From Lachnospiraceae bacterium (lineage in GTDB: Bacteria > Bacillota > Clostridia > Lachnospirales > Lachnospiraceae), in assembly GCA_900757145.1 (NCBI GenBank), contig CAAEMT010000049.1, positions 1 through 49,953 of the forward strand: a DNA stretch of 49,953 nt, given 5' to 3'. The position numbers were made by a program, and so were the translations under genes. This document shows, in pieces, positions 1 to 9,676 of this stretch. Numbering within the stretch: the first letter of the stretch is position 1; each line of letters starts with the position of its first letter. The notes beneath the pieces are model-generated. The model made no database searches and was not told the origin of the DNA. It saw nothing but the letters and a program-made list of their open reading frames with translations.

Positions 1-339
1 CGCCCTATGAATCCGTCTGTCGTCTCTCGCGTCTGCAAGCAGCCGGAGCGCCGTCCGGCGGATTCGCACTGCTCATTGCTTTCGTGAACATTGTATCGTA
101 TATTTGGGGTTTTGAAAACCGAAACTTGTTTGGATATTGAGCGGATATGCAGAAAGAAGAGGTTTTTTCAATTTTTATTTGCCAGATTCCGCTGTTGTTG
201 TGTATAATTGTAATGGCTGTAAAGATTGGAGGATCCCGGTGGGGATAGAATTTCTGGGCAGCTGCATACTGTGAAAATAATGTTCACAAGTATTTATAAA
301 AATAAAATAGAATGATTGGCGAATGAATGTGGAGGCAAT
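1..339. other. Intergenic region at the left edge, upstream of yhaM
   Basis: No credible coding sequence is visible in these 339 bases. A short GC-rich inverted repeat (CCGGA/TCCGG) sits around 43-60. The rest is AT-rich and holds the promoter-like sequence annotated at 179-208 and the yhaM ribosome binding site. Any gene to the left lies outside the window. Confidence 0.5.
179..208 (+). promoter_or_regulatory. Probable sigma-A promoter of yhaM
   Basis: TTGCCA at 179-184 and a perfect TATAAT at 203-208 are separated by 18 bases. The start of yhaM at 340 would have a leader of about 125 bases. No operator-like repeat is obvious. Confidence 0.55.
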
Positions 340-1287
340 ATGAAGTTTATAGAATCGTTTCGTGAGGGAGACAAGGTAAATGATATTTATTTGTGTAAAT
401 ACAAGCAGATGGCAACTGCAAAAAATGGAAAGTCTTATGAGAATGTGATTCTGCAGGATAAGACAGGCACGATTGATGCAAAGATATGGGATCCGAGTTC
501 TTCAGGGATTGGTGAATTTGATGCGATGGATTATGTATTTGTCACAGGAGATGTTACAAGTTTTCAGGGAACGCTGCAAATGAGCATTAAGCGTGTACGC
601 AAAGCAGATGAAACGGAGTATCTGGCATCCGATTACCTTCCAGTCAGTGAGAAAAACATTGATGAGATGTATGACGATTTGATGAACTACATGAAGCTTG
701 TGAAAAATCCGTATCTTCAAAAGCTGATACAGATGTATTTTGTGGATAACGCGGCATTTATTGAGACATTTAAAAATCATTCGGCGGCTAAAACGGTGCA
801 TCATAGCTTTGTCGGAGGGCTGCTTGAGCATACGCTTGGCGTTGTAAGGCTGTGTGTCTTCTATGTGGAGCAGTACCCATATTTAAATCGCGATCTGCTT
901 TTGACGGCAGCATTATTCCATGATGTAGGAAAATTAAAAGAGATTTCCAATTTCCCAGAAAATGATTATACGGATGACGGACAGCTTCTCGGCCATATTG
1001 TGATGGGTTCTGAACTGGTTGGATTTGGCTGCCGTCATATTAAAAATTTCCCGAAGAGACTTATGAGCGAGCTGCAGCACTGTATTTTGGCGCATCACGG
1101 TGAGTTGGAATTCGGATCGCCGAAAAAACCGGCACTTGCGGAGGCGATGGCTCTCAATTATGCAGACAACACGGATGCAAAGCTTGAAACCATGCGGGAG
1201 ATATTAAAAAGTGCAGGGGAAAATAAAGAGTGGCTTGGCTTCAATCGCCTTTTTGAATCAAATTTAAGAAGAAGCACGGAGCTGTAA
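340..1287 (+). CDS. yhaM: 3'-5' exoribonuclease YhaM family protein
   Basis: Likely a cytoplasmic 3'-to-5' exoribonuclease of the YhaM type, acting in RNA turnover. The 315 residues match the usual length of the family. An N-terminal OB-fold nucleic-acid-binding segment (about residues 10-90, containing 'DKTGTIDAKIWD') is followed by an HD phosphohydrolase domain with paired histidines near residue 154 ('HHSFVGGLLEH') and the HD pair near 194 ('LFHDVGKLKE'); these bind the catalytic metal. The ATG at 340 was chosen because GGAGG lies just upstream (331-335); an in-frame TTG at 316 has no such site. The gene has its own promoter and is followed after 164 bases by rlmD. Family assignment is confident; the physiological role is inferred from relatives. 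Confidence 0.9.
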   Translation: MKFIESFREGDKVNDIYLCKYKQMATAKNGKSYENVILQDKTGTIDAKIWDPSSSGIGEFDAMDYVFVTGDVTSFQGTLQMSIKRVRKADETEYLASDYLPVSEKNIDEMYDDLMNYMKLVKNPYLQKLIQMYFVDNAAFIETFKNHSAAKTVHHSFVGGLLEHTLGVVRLCVFYVEQYPYLNRDLLLTAALFHDVGKLKEISNFPENDYTDDGQLLGHIVMGSELVGFGCRHIKNFPKRLMSELQHCILAHHGELEFGSPKKPALAEAMALNYADNTDAKLETMREILKSAGENKEWLGFNRLFESNLRRSTEL

Positions 1288-1451
1288 AGTAAAGAGGCCA
1301 ACGCTGCTTTATTGTTTGTATAGCTGCGGGGACGATTTGATGTAGTGCAGTTTTTTGGCAGAAACGGGAGTCAGAAGCCTCAGGCAATAAACAGAAGAGA
1401 AAGGGAACTGAATAGTTTAGGCAACACCCAAAGAAGAGGACAGGAAGAACA

Positions 1452-2804
1452 ATGAAGAAGAATGATATCGTAACAGTAACGATAGAAGATATAAGCAGTG
1501 AAGGATTGGGAGTCGGGCGCAGTAATGGCCTGACTCTTTTCGTAAAGGATACCATTATCGGGGATGTAGCCGAGGTTAAGGTCATGAAAATGAAAAAAAC
1601 GTACGGCTTTGCGCGGTTGATGCGTTTGATCGGGGCGGGAACAGACCGCATCGAGCCGCCGTGTCCGGCTGCAAAACAGTGCGGCGGCTGCCAGATACAG
1701 GCAATGAGTTACGAAGTGCAGCTGCGTTTTAAAGAGAATAAAGTACGCAATAATCTGGTGCGCATAGGCAAATTTGAAAACCCTCCGATGGAACCGATTA
1801 TCGGTATGCAGGAACCGTTTCGCTATCGGAACAAGGCTCAGTTCCCAATCGGCACGGATAGAGAGGGGCGTCTGATCGCCGGTTTTTATGCGGGTCGTAC
1901 GCATGCGATTATTGAGTGTCGTGACTGTTTGCTCGGAATGCCGGTGAACGAACGGATTTTGAAGCAGGTGCTTGCTCATATGGAACGACACCATATTGCA
2001 CCGTACGATGAGAAAACGGGAGCCGGACTGGTGCGTCATGTGATGACGCGTATCGGTTTTGCGACAGGGCAGATCATGGTCTGCCTTGTGGTAAATGGAG
2101 ACGCTTTGCCGTATGAAAAAGAGCTGACGGACAGTCTTGCACAGATCTCAGGAATGACGAGTATCATGCTCAATATCAATAAAGAAAATACGAATGTGAT
2201 CATGGGCAGAAAAGGAAAACTGCTCTGGGGACAGGAGTATATTGAGGATACGATCGGCAACGTGCGTTTCCGCATTTCTCCGCTGTCATTCTATCAGGTC
2301 AATCCGCGTCAGACGGAGAAGCTTTACGGAAAAGCGCTGGAGTACGCAGGACTGACCGGAGAAGAGACCGTTTGGGATCTGTACTGCGGCATCGGAACGA
2401 TCTCGCTCTTTCTTGCACAGAAAGCAAAGCACGTTTACGGTGTGGAGATCGTACCGGAGGCGATACGCGATGCAAAGCAGAATGCAGAATTAAACGGAAT
2501 GCAGAATGCGGAGTTTTTCGTCGGAAAGGCGGAGGACGTTCTGCCGGAGAAATATGAGAAAGAGGGCATTTTTGCAGATGTGATCGTAGTCGATCCGCCG
2601 CGCAAGGGCTGCGAGGAGAGCGTACTTGATACGATGGTCAAAATGCAGCCGAAGCGTATCGTATACGTGAGCTGTGATTCCGCAACGCTAGCAAGGGATC
2701 TGAAGTATCTGTGTGAGCATGAGTATCGTCTGGAGAAAGTGTGTCCTGTGGATATGTTTGGGAATAGTGTGCATGTGGAGACGGTAGTAATGCTTTCACG
2801 CTAA
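1452..2804 (+). CDS. rlmD: 23S rRNA (uracil-C5)-methyltransferase, RlmD/TrmA family
   Basis: S-adenosylmethionine-dependent RNA m5U methyltransferase. Residues 1-60 form a TRAM RNA-binding domain. Cysteines at about 71, 77 and 80 ('CPAAKQCGGC'), with a further Cys near 155-160, fit the [4Fe-4S] site of RlmD-type enzymes. The SAM-binding motif is 'DLYCGIGTISL', followed by 'VVDPPRKGC', and the catalytic nucleophile is the Cys in 'YVSCDSATLARDL' near residue 408. The 450-residue length is normal. Which uridine is modified (U1939, U747 or another) cannot be decided from sequence. The start is ATG 1452 after GGAAGAAC. An open in-frame stretch of 46 codons follows the stop codon and is listed separately. 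The gene is upstream of and in line with the Wadjet operon. Confidence 0.88.
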   Translation: MKKNDIVTVTIEDISSEGLGVGRSNGLTLFVKDTIIGDVAEVKVMKMKKTYGFARLMRLIGAGTDRIEPPCPAAKQCGGCQIQAMSYEVQLRFKENKVRNNLVRIGKFENPPMEPIIGMQEPFRYRNKAQFPIGTDREGRLIAGFYAGRTHAIIECRDCLLGMPVNERILKQVLAHMERHHIAPYDEKTGAGLVRHVMTRIGFATGQIMVCLVVNGDALPYEKELTDSLAQISGMTSIMLNINKENTNVIMGRKGKLLWGQEYIEDTIGNVRFRISPLSFYQVNPRQTEKLYGKALEYAGLTGEETVWDLYCGIGTISLFLAQKAKHVYGVEIVPEAIRDAKQNAELNGMQNAEFFVGKAEDVLPEKYEKEGIFADVIVVDPPRKGCEESVLDTMVKMQPKRIVYVSCDSATLARDLKYLCEHEYRLEKVCPVDMFGNSVHVETVVMLSR

Positions 2805-2945
2805 AAATCTGGCAGTGTAGCGAATATAAAAGTCGAGTCTGGCAAGGGAGAAGCTAAAGTTTCGCTTGATAGTATCGCAAAAGGAGCCGAAGCGTACAAG
2901 CTGATAGCAAAGGTGGAAGCGATAGAAAATTATGGTAATTCTGCA
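2805..2945 (+). other. Open in-frame tail directly after the rlmD stop (46 codons)
   Basis: Reading straight through the rlmD TAA (2802-2804) in the same frame gives 46 sense codons before TAA at about 2943. They encode a Lys/Glu/Ala-rich peptide beginning KSGSVANIKVESGKGEAKVS. It has no start codon or ribosome binding site of its own. I do not recognise it. It could be a lost C-terminal extension of the methyltransferase, a remnant of a displaced gene at the left edge of the Wadjet island, or chance. No convincing terminator or sigma-A promoter was seen between rlmD and jetA. Confidence 0.3.
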
Positions 2946-3003
2946 TAAAAAGAATGGATAATGTCTGTATCCAAAAGAAAAAAACCGGAGGAAGATTAGA
3001 AAA

Positions 3004-4479
3004 ATGGAATATTTTGCACCGATCAATGAGACTTCATATCTGTCTGTTCCGAATGCGCCGGTGTACCGCAAAATTATGCGTTTGTTTTATAGGGAATATG
3101 AGAAGATGCATTTCCAGTTATATAAAGAAGATATCCTGCAGCTTCTGAGGCAGGACGATGCATTTGAAGACTATCAGATGGATCAGCTGCTGCTGGATTT
3201 GGAAGCTCTGGTTAAGTGGAAAAATCTTACGCCGATTCAGGATCCGGGACGGGTATATACGATAGCAGATTATAAAAATAAGCAGTATCGGTATACGATG
3301 TCAGAATATGCAGTTGAGATTGAGCGCTTGACCGTGCGTCTTGAGAATCTGTTTTTAGAATCAGGAAATTTATCTACGAATTTTTTTGTACGTCTGGAGA
3401 AAAGTTTAAAAGATGCGAAAGATATGAAAAATGCGAGACTGCGGGAAGTCAATGAGTGGTGGGGACTGCTTCAGGAGGATTTTAAAAGGCTGAATCAGAA
3501 TTATCAGGACTATTTGCGGGATTTTTATTCCGGAAAGACAGATCAGTTGATGAAATCAGTAGAGTTTGTTGTACATAAGGATAAATTTATTAAATATCTG
3601 AATGAATTTGTGCAGGAGCTGCAGCGCCATGCAAAACAGATAGGGCAGATATTGACTGAGCAAACGCCGGTGATGGAAGATTGTATTTTGGAACGGGTAA
3701 TACAGAGTGAACTTGATATTCCACATGCCATTTTGGAATTTCATGGAAATGCGGAACCGAGCATCCGTGAAAACGTGATGGGAAAATGGAATTCTCTGAA
3801 AAACTGGTTTTTAGATTCGCCCGATCATGAGTGCGAGTGCAGAAAAGTCTTGAAAATTACAAATGATGTAATTCGCAGTATTATTCAGAATGCGGCTCTG
3901 ATCGTCCAGATCCAGAACTGGGGGATCAGTAGGAAGGATGATTATCGGAAATTTCTTGAATTGTTCTTAGCGTGTGATGATTTGGAAGAGGCGCAGAAAC
4001 TATCTGCGCATGTTTTTGGAATACAGAAAATACAGCATTTTAAGACTCTGGAACCGCGTCAGGAGGATGGAATTAGTGCGAGTATTTATCAGGAAGAACC
4101 GGCGGCGTTTCTGCTGAAACCGCATACGAGAACGTATCGGGAGAAAAAAGACAGAAAAGGATTTACAGATAAGTCTTTGGAAAAGATGATGCAAAGGGAC
4201 AAGTATCTGAGAAAAATAAAAAAACAGAAAGAGATCGTCATGCATTATATCAGGGACAATAAAATTGTTTTTTCAGAGATAGAAGAAGTTGTCTCAGAGG
4301 AAACGAGGAATACTTTTTTGCAGTGGATTACACAGGCAAATATGAATTCACAGAAAATGGGGAGAACGGAATACGGTCAGGAATATTATTTGCGCAGAAT
4401 GGGAAAAACTTGCGTGCTAAAGTGCGAGGACGGTAATCTGGTGATGCCTGCATTTATATTGGAGTTTCAGTCGTTATGA
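3004..4479 (+). CDS. jetA: Wadjet type II protein JetA (TIGR02677-like, MukF/kleisin role)
   Basis: First gene of a four-gene cluster whose order, lengths and content match the type II Wadjet defence system, which recognises and cleaves small circular plasmid DNA. JetA is the kleisin-like subunit that bridges the SMC heads. The protein has 491 residues, begins 'MEYFAPINETSYLSVPNAPVYRKIMRLFY' in outline (N-terminal winged-helix region), has a long charged helical middle and a basic stretch around 380-410, typical of TIGR02677 proteins. No catalytic motif is expected or seen. The start is ATG 3004, with GGAGG at 2986-2990. The stop overlaps the jetB start by four bases (ATGA), indicating coupled translation. 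By eye, codon use is more AT-rich than in rlmD, consistent with horizontal transfer. The assignment depends largely on context and on jetC/jetD. Confidence 0.82.
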   Translation: MEYFAPINETSYLSVPNAPVYRKIMRLFYREYEKMHFQLYKEDILQLLRQDDAFEDYQMDQLLLDLEALVKWKNLTPIQDPGRVYTIADYKNKQYRYTMSEYAVEIERLTVRLENLFLESGNLSTNFFVRLEKSLKDAKDMKNARLREVNEWWGLLQEDFKRLNQNYQDYLRDFYSGKTDQLMKSVEFVVHKDKFIKYLNEFVQELQRHAKQIGQILTEQTPVMEDCILERVIQSELDIPHAILEFHGNAEPSIRENVMGKWNSLKNWFLDSPDHECECRKVLKITNDVIRSIIQNAALIVQIQNWGISRKDDYRKFLELFLACDDLEEAQKLSAHVFGIQKIQHFKTLEPRQEDGISASIYQEEPAAFLLKPHTRTYREKKDRKGFTDKSLEKMMQRDKYLRKIKKQKEIVMHYIRDNKIVFSEIEEVVSEETRNTFLQWITQANMNSQKMGRTEYGQEYYLRRMGKTCVLKCEDGNLVMPAFILEFQSL

Positions 4480-5612
4480 ATGAAGTCAGAACATTATTTG
4501 AAAATTTCTGGATCTGCAAGGATGCAGACAAGGAAACATATTATAAGGTTAAGAGGGATATTCCGAATTTTCAGAGATTTGTCAGAGAGCAGCTTGGCTG
4601 GAAACTGATACATACGGAGAATCTTCTGAAGCTGGAAAAAAGACCGGCGCATGCGGAAGCGTTTATGGGAATCCGCGAATTTACAGATATTAGGGATTAC
4701 TGTATCCTTTGTGTTGTGCTGATGTATCTGGAGGATAAGGAGGAGCAGGAACAGTTTCTTTTGTCAGAGTTGATCGATTACGTTGAGACGCAGTTAAAGG
4801 CTTACCTATCGATCGACTGGACTTCTTTTGCACAGAGGAAATCGCTGGTTCGTGTGCTGCAGTATGCAGAGCGGCTTCAGATGCTCCGGGTATATGAGGG
4901 CAGAAGCGAGGTGTTTGGTATGGAAGCCGGTCAGGAGGTTCTGTATGAAAACACAGGATATTCCAAGTACTTTGCGACGAGTTTTTCCATGGATATTTCA
5001 GATTTTGCCTCTTGGGAGGATTTTGAAAAGACAGAGTTTGATGAATTTCAGGAAAACAGAGGGGCTGTGCGTATCAATCGTGTCTACAGGCAGCTTGCAG
5101 TCTGTCCGTCTATGTTCTGGGAAAACAATGAGGATGCAGACGCCCTGTATCTGAAAAACCAGCGGCAGTGGGTTGCAAAGTATTTGAATGAAAATCTAGG
5201 AGGTACGCTGGATATTTATAAAAATATGGCATGTTTTACTCTGGAATCAGATGATTGTTACGGTACTGTGCATCCGAGAGACGCCATGCTGCCGGAGATT
5301 GTTCTTCTGCTTGGTGCCGAAATACGGCAGAAGATTGTGTCAGGCAATCTAAAAAAGCGGGAAAATGAAACGGTTTCCATGACACAACAGGAATTTGCAG
5401 ACATGGTTCTTTCCTGCCGGAGTGCGTGGGGCAATGGCTGGAGCAAAGAGTACCGGGAAATGGAAGAAGGGCATTTAGTGGAAACTGTTTTGGAATATAT
5501 GAAGAACTGGCTGATGATCCGGTGCAGTGGGATAGAGATTACGATATTTCCATCTGCGGGAAGAACAGCAGGGGGTTATCCGGATGATTTTGAAGGAGGT
5601 ACCGGAAAGTGA
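4476..5612 (+). CDS. jetB: Wadjet type II protein JetB (TIGR02678-like, KITE/MukE role)
   Basis: Second Wadjet gene, 378 residues, the size of TIGR02678 family proteins. In Wadjet complexes JetB dimers bind the kleisin and contribute winged-helix DNA contacts. The sequence is acidic, mainly helical and without enzymatic motifs. The N-terminus ('MNEVRTLFENFWICKDADKE') resembles the type II family, whose members are larger than type I JetB (DUF4194). It starts at ATG 4476 inside the jetA stop and ends in a TGA (5610-5612) that overlaps the GTG start of jetC by four bases. Function is inferred from family and position. Confidence 0.8.
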   Translation: MNEVRTLFENFWICKDADKETYYKVKRDIPNFQRFVREQLGWKLIHTENLLKLEKRPAHAEAFMGIREFTDIRDYCILCVVLMYLEDKEEQEQFLLSELIDYVETQLKAYLSIDWTSFAQRKSLVRVLQYAERLQMLRVYEGRSEVFGMEAGQEVLYENTGYSKYFATSFSMDISDFASWEDFEKTEFDEFQENRGAVRINRVYRQLAVCPSMFWENNEDADALYLKNQRQWVAKYLNENLGGTLDIYKNMACFTLESDDCYGTVHPRDAMLPEIVLLLGAEIRQKIVSGNLKKRENETVSMTQQEFADMVLSCRSAWGNGWSKEYREMEEGHLVETVLEYMKNWLMIRCSGIEITIFPSAGRTAGGYPDDFEGGTGK

Positions 5613-8600
5613 CAGAACGCTTTAAGATGAATCGAATCGGGTTTGTGAATTTCTGGTTGTATGATGAAGAGAATTTTGAATTTGTAGACGGAAAGCTTCT
5701 TCTGCGCGGACAGAATGCGTCCGGAAAATCAATTACGACACAGAGCTTTATTCCTTTTATTTTGGACGGAGACCGGACGCCGAGCAGGTTGGATCCGTTT
5801 GGTTCCAGTGACCGCAGAATGGAATATTATTTTCTGGGAGAGGAAGGAAAAGAGGAATCCACAGGCTATTTGTTTTTGGAATTAAAAAAAGAAGGATCGA
5901 ATGAATACAGGACCATTGGGATCGGGCAGAAAGCGAAGCGGGGAAAGCCAATGGATTTCTGGGGATTTGTGGTGTTGGACGGACGCAGGATCGGGAAGGA
6001 TCTCTGGCTGTATAAGGAAGTAGGATCAAACAAAATTCCGCTGGACAAACGGGAGCTGAAGGCTGCACTGGGAGAAGATAACTTTTTTACGACCAGCCAG
6101 AGTGAGTATAAGAATGCAGTAAATCAGTATATTTTCGGTTTCCGCAAGGCAGAGCAGTACGAACAGTTTATTAAGCTGCTGGTAAAGGTTCGCGCGCCGA
6201 AACTTTCAAAAGAATTTAAACCGACAAAGGTATATGAGATCCTGAATGATTCGCTGCAGACGCTCACAGATGAAGATCTGCGGGCGATGGTTGATGCCAT
6301 GGAAAAAATGGATGAGATACAGGACAGTCTCGAGGGCCTTTCCAGAGCGTTTGAGGATGTGAAGATTATACGGAATGAATATATCCGCTATAATCAGTAT
6401 ATGCTTGCGAAAAAGGCGCAGGCTTATATGACGGCAAAGCAAAAGGTGGAGACGAAACGGGCTTATCTGGAGGCGCAGGAAGAAAAGCAGCGCGAGACAG
6501 AGCGTATGAAGAAGGAGGACAGTCGTCGTCTTATAGAATTAGAGGAGCAGAAAAAGCTAAAAGAAGCAGAACAGACAGGACTTCTGGATACGCAGCTGGA
6601 AGAAATTGATAAAAAGCTTGAACTGGCAAAAAAGGAATATCAGGAGGCATCGGACAAAGCGCAGCACTGGGAGAAAAAGATTCAGGAGTGTAAGGAGCAG
6701 ATATGGCAGGGGCAGCGCCGGATAAAGGAGATTCAGGATCGTCTGGATCAGAGAAAACAGGAGCTTGCGGATAAACGGCAGGAGCTTATAGAACAGCAGG
6801 AAATCCTGCAGTGGGATCAGCATGAAGCGGCTGTCAAAATAATAGACAGTGAAGCGTATGAGAGGAGCGGCGAAATCTTAAAGAACCTCGATGCTCTTAG
6901 AAGATTGTTTGCAGAATGCAAAAAAGCCATACGAATCTATGAAGAAATCTCCAGACGATATGATGAGCTGGCGATGCAGACAGAGCAGGTTGGACGGCAG
7001 AAGGCGGAAGAAGAGGCCGGACAGCGTGCTGCGCAGGAAGCGGTGACTACACAAATGGATGAGTGGATTACCGGGCTTTACGAAGCAGAAAAGAACGGCG
7101 CAGTATGGAAACCGGAAAAAGACGTTCTTAGAAATGCTGAGAAAAAGCTTCGGGACTATAGCTCATCTGCGGACGCAGGCACGATTCTGGAATTGCTGCG
7201 GACAGATTATGAAAGACAGCGTCAGGAAAAGCTTGATACTGTGCATGGCCTAGAGCATCAGTGCAGGATGTACAGTGAGGAGCTGGAGCAGTCAAAAGAA
7301 GAGCTTGCAGGGCTTAAACGTCAGGAAGAACTGATACCTGAGCGGGATGAAAATACGAAGCAGTCAAGAGAGGCGCTTTGGAGAGAAGGAATAGATGCAG
7401 TACCTTTTTATAAGACGATAGAGTTTGGAAAAGGCATAACCGAGGCAGAGAGCGTAAGGATCGAGGCACAGCTTTCCAAGATGGGACTTTTGGATGCGCT
7501 TGTGGTAGATGAAGCTGATTTTGCACGGATACAAAGCAGGTGTCCGGAATTTCTGGATACAATCCTGTATGTGAAAGAGAAAGGACATTCTGATTTTTCT
7601 GCCTTGACGGTCAGTGAAGAGGTAAATCCCAGGCTTCGTGAAACCGTCCTGCGGATCCTCAGTAATATCTATGAGGAGAAGGCAGACGGACAGGGAATTT
7701 TTCTTGGAAAAGACGGAAGATTCCTGCATGGAATCCTGGCAGGAAAGGCAGATAAAATCGGAAACGCGGAGTTTGTCGGCACTCTGGCGAGGCAAAAGCG
7801 GAAAGAACAGAAAATCCGGGAACTGGAAGAAACAATCAGCAAGATGACCGAGCGCCTTTTACAAACAGAAGAAGAGATTGCTGTGGTCAGGGAAATGCTT
7901 GCGCTTTTGGCGGAGGAATATCAAATGCTGCCTGGATTTCAGAAATTAGACGATGCGCTGGAGAAAGAACGGGAGTGTGATTTACGCCTTGCGCTGATAT
8001 GCGCAGATTTTGAAAAAAAGATTTCTGAAGAACGAAAGGCCGAAGTGCAGAAGAAAGCGCAGTATCAGATCGTACTGCAGCAGTGCAGACCTTTTCCCTA
8101 TGGCAGGACAGAAGAAGCCTATGAAGAAGCCGCAGAAGCGCTGGAAGAGTATGTTCACATCCTGCAGGAGCTCAGGCAGAACCTGCTGCAGATCAGGGCA
8201 GAGAGAAGCAACCATATGACAGAGGAAGACCGTATTGCCAGTCTGGAGGAGATTCTGGATGATGCTTTTGTGGAAAAACGAGGCCATACAACGAATATCA
8301 AAAAGTATGAGCTCCAAATATCACAGTTGGAAGAATACCTGAATCGTCCTGATATAGTAGAGAAAGCTAGCCGTTTAAAGCAGCTTAGGGAAGAACTAAA
8401 AGAGATTGAAGCAGAACGGGAAACTCGAAAGGAAGAGCTGGCGGCTTTGTCGGAGAGACTGCGTGTGCTCCTGGAGGACAATCCGAAACAAAAAGAAGAG
8501 CTGCGTCAGATGATTATGATGGAAAGCTGTCTGAGAAAGTATTTTGAAGAGGAGCTGGATCTTAGACTGGTCGTGGAACGGTCCGGTCTGAGCCTTTCGG

Positions 8601-9676
8601 ACTGTGCGAGGAAAGCAGTCGAAGCGCTGCGGGAGAGCGACAAAAACAGAGAGCCGACAGACATGCTTCAGGCGCTCCATCAGGTCTATCTGCGCCACAA
8701 CGGAAGCCTGGTGCGGTACGGGACCGCTCTGGAGGAGTGCTTTGAAGCGCCGGAATCTGATCTGGGCGAAGAACAGGCAGCCGGAGCGATACGAAAGAGA
8801 GTGCGTGTCGTTTCTGTGTGGAATGGAAAAAAGCTGTATCTCGAAGAGTTTTACTCCATACTAAAGCAGGCGATCGAAGAGACAGAGCTGCTGATTCAGA
8901 AAAAGGATCGGGAGCTGTTTGAGGACATTTTGTCCCAGACGATCAGTCAGCAGCTGACAGATCGGATTGCAGAGAGCCGGAAATGGGTTTTGGATATGTC
9001 GCAGTTGATGAAGGAAATGGATACGTCTATGGGACTGATCTTTTCTCTGGACTGGAAGCCGCGCAAAGCAGAAAATGATGATGAGCTTGATACGGCTGAT
9101 CTCGAAAAGATTCTGCTGCGGGACAGTGCTTTGCTGACGATGGAGGATATCGAGAAGGTGGCGATGCATTTTCGCAGTAAGATCCGTATGGAGAAGCGTA
9201 CGCTGGAGGAAAACAACGGTATGATCAACTATATGGAGCTTGTAAGAGACGCGCTTGATTATCGGAAATGGTTTGAGTTTCACATGTATTTCCGGCGCGG
9301 AGAAGGAGATCGGAAGCTTTTGACAAATGCGGCGTTCAATCGTTTCAGCGGAGGAGAAAAGGCGATGGCGATGTACGTTCCACTCTTTGCCGCAGTTAAT
9401 GCGCAGTATCAAAAGGCAGGAAATGACGATCATCCGCGTGTGATTGCACTTGATGAAGCATTTGCCGGAGTTGATGATAAAAATATCAGCAGCATGTTTG
9501 AGCTGGTGCATAAGCTGGACTTTGATTATATTATGAATTCACAGGCATTGTGGGGCTGTTTTGCGACTGTAAAAGGACTTCGGATCGCAGAATTATCCAG
9601 ACCGCAGGATTCACAGGTTGTTTCGGTAATCCGATATACCTGGAATGGCCAAGAGAGGATATTGGATGAACAATGA
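5609..9676 (+). CDS. jetC: Wadjet type II SMC-like ATPase JetC (TIGR02680-like)
   Basis: The motor of the Wadjet system: an SMC/MukB-like ATPase thought to extrude DNA loops and measure plasmid topology. The 1355 residues fit the type II family. Walker A is at residues 34-41 (GQNASGKS). Long coiled-coil arms occupy roughly 260-620 and 770-1010, with a globular hinge-like segment between them. The ABC signature is near 1245 (FSGGEKAMAMY) and Walker B near 1278-1283 (VIALDEAFAGVDD). All ATPase motifs look intact. It starts with GTG 5609, supported by GAAGGAGGT at 5592-5600 and a four-base overlap with jetB. Its 3' end overlaps jetD. No frameshift or truncation was seen, so the system is probably functional. 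Confidence 0.92.
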   Translation: MTERFKMNRIGFVNFWLYDEENFEFVDGKLLLRGQNASGKSITTQSFIPFILDGDRTPSRLDPFGSSDRRMEYYFLGEEGKEESTGYLFLELKKEGSNEYRTIGIGQKAKRGKPMDFWGFVVLDGRRIGKDLWLYKEVGSNKIPLDKRELKAALGEDNFFTTSQSEYKNAVNQYIFGFRKAEQYEQFIKLLVKVRAPKLSKEFKPTKVYEILNDSLQTLTDEDLRAMVDAMEKMDEIQDSLEGLSRAFEDVKIIRNEYIRYNQYMLAKKAQAYMTAKQKVETKRAYLEAQEEKQRETERMKKEDSRRLIELEEQKKLKEAEQTGLLDTQLEEIDKKLELAKKEYQEASDKAQHWEKKIQECKEQIWQGQRRIKEIQDRLDQRKQELADKRQELIEQQEILQWDQHEAAVKIIDSEAYERSGEILKNLDALRRLFAECKKAIRIYEEISRRYDELAMQTEQVGRQKAEEEAGQRAAQEAVTTQMDEWITGLYEAEKNGAVWKPEKDVLRNAEKKLRDYSSSADAGTILELLRTDYERQRQEKLDTVHGLEHQCRMYSEELEQSKEELAGLKRQEELIPERDENTKQSREALWREGIDAVPFYKTIEFGKGITEAESVRIEAQLSKMGLLDALVVDEADFARIQSRCPEFLDTILYVKEKGHSDFSALTVSEEVNPRLRETVLRILSNIYEEKADGQGIFLGKDGRFLHGILAGKADKIGNAEFVGTLARQKRKEQKIRELEETISKMTERLLQTEEEIAVVREMLALLAEEYQMLPGFQKLDDALEKERECDLRLALICADFEKKISEERKAEVQKKAQYQIVLQQCRPFPYGRTEEAYEEAAEALEEYVHILQELRQNLLQIRAERSNHMTEEDRIASLEEILDDAFVEKRGHTTNIKKYELQISQLEEYLNRPDIVEKASRLKQLREELKEIEAERETRKEELAALSERLRVLLEDNPKQKEELRQMIMMESCLRKYFEEELDLRLVVERSGLSLSDCARKAVEALRESDKNREPTDMLQALHQVYLRHNGSLVRYGTALEECFEAPESDLGEEQAAGAIRKRVRVVSVWNGKKLYLEEFYSILKQAIEETELLIQKKDRELFEDILSQTISQQLTDRIAESRKWVLDMSQLMKEMDTSMGLIFSLDWKPRKAENDDELDTADLEKILLRDSALLTMEDIEKVAMHFRSKIRMEKRTLEENNGMINYMELVRDALDYRKWFEFHMYFRRGEGDRKLLTNAAFNRFSGGEKAMAMYVPLFAAVNAQYQKAGNDDHPRVIALDEAFAGVDDKNISSMFELVHKLDFDYIMNSQALWGCFATVKGLRIAELSRPQDSQVVSVIRYTWNGQERILDEQ

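Noticed and set aside
8861..9511. A 216-codon minus-strand frame inside jetC
   Set aside because: The plus strand carries intact ATPase motifs across this stretch; the antisense frame shows no domain and no start signal.
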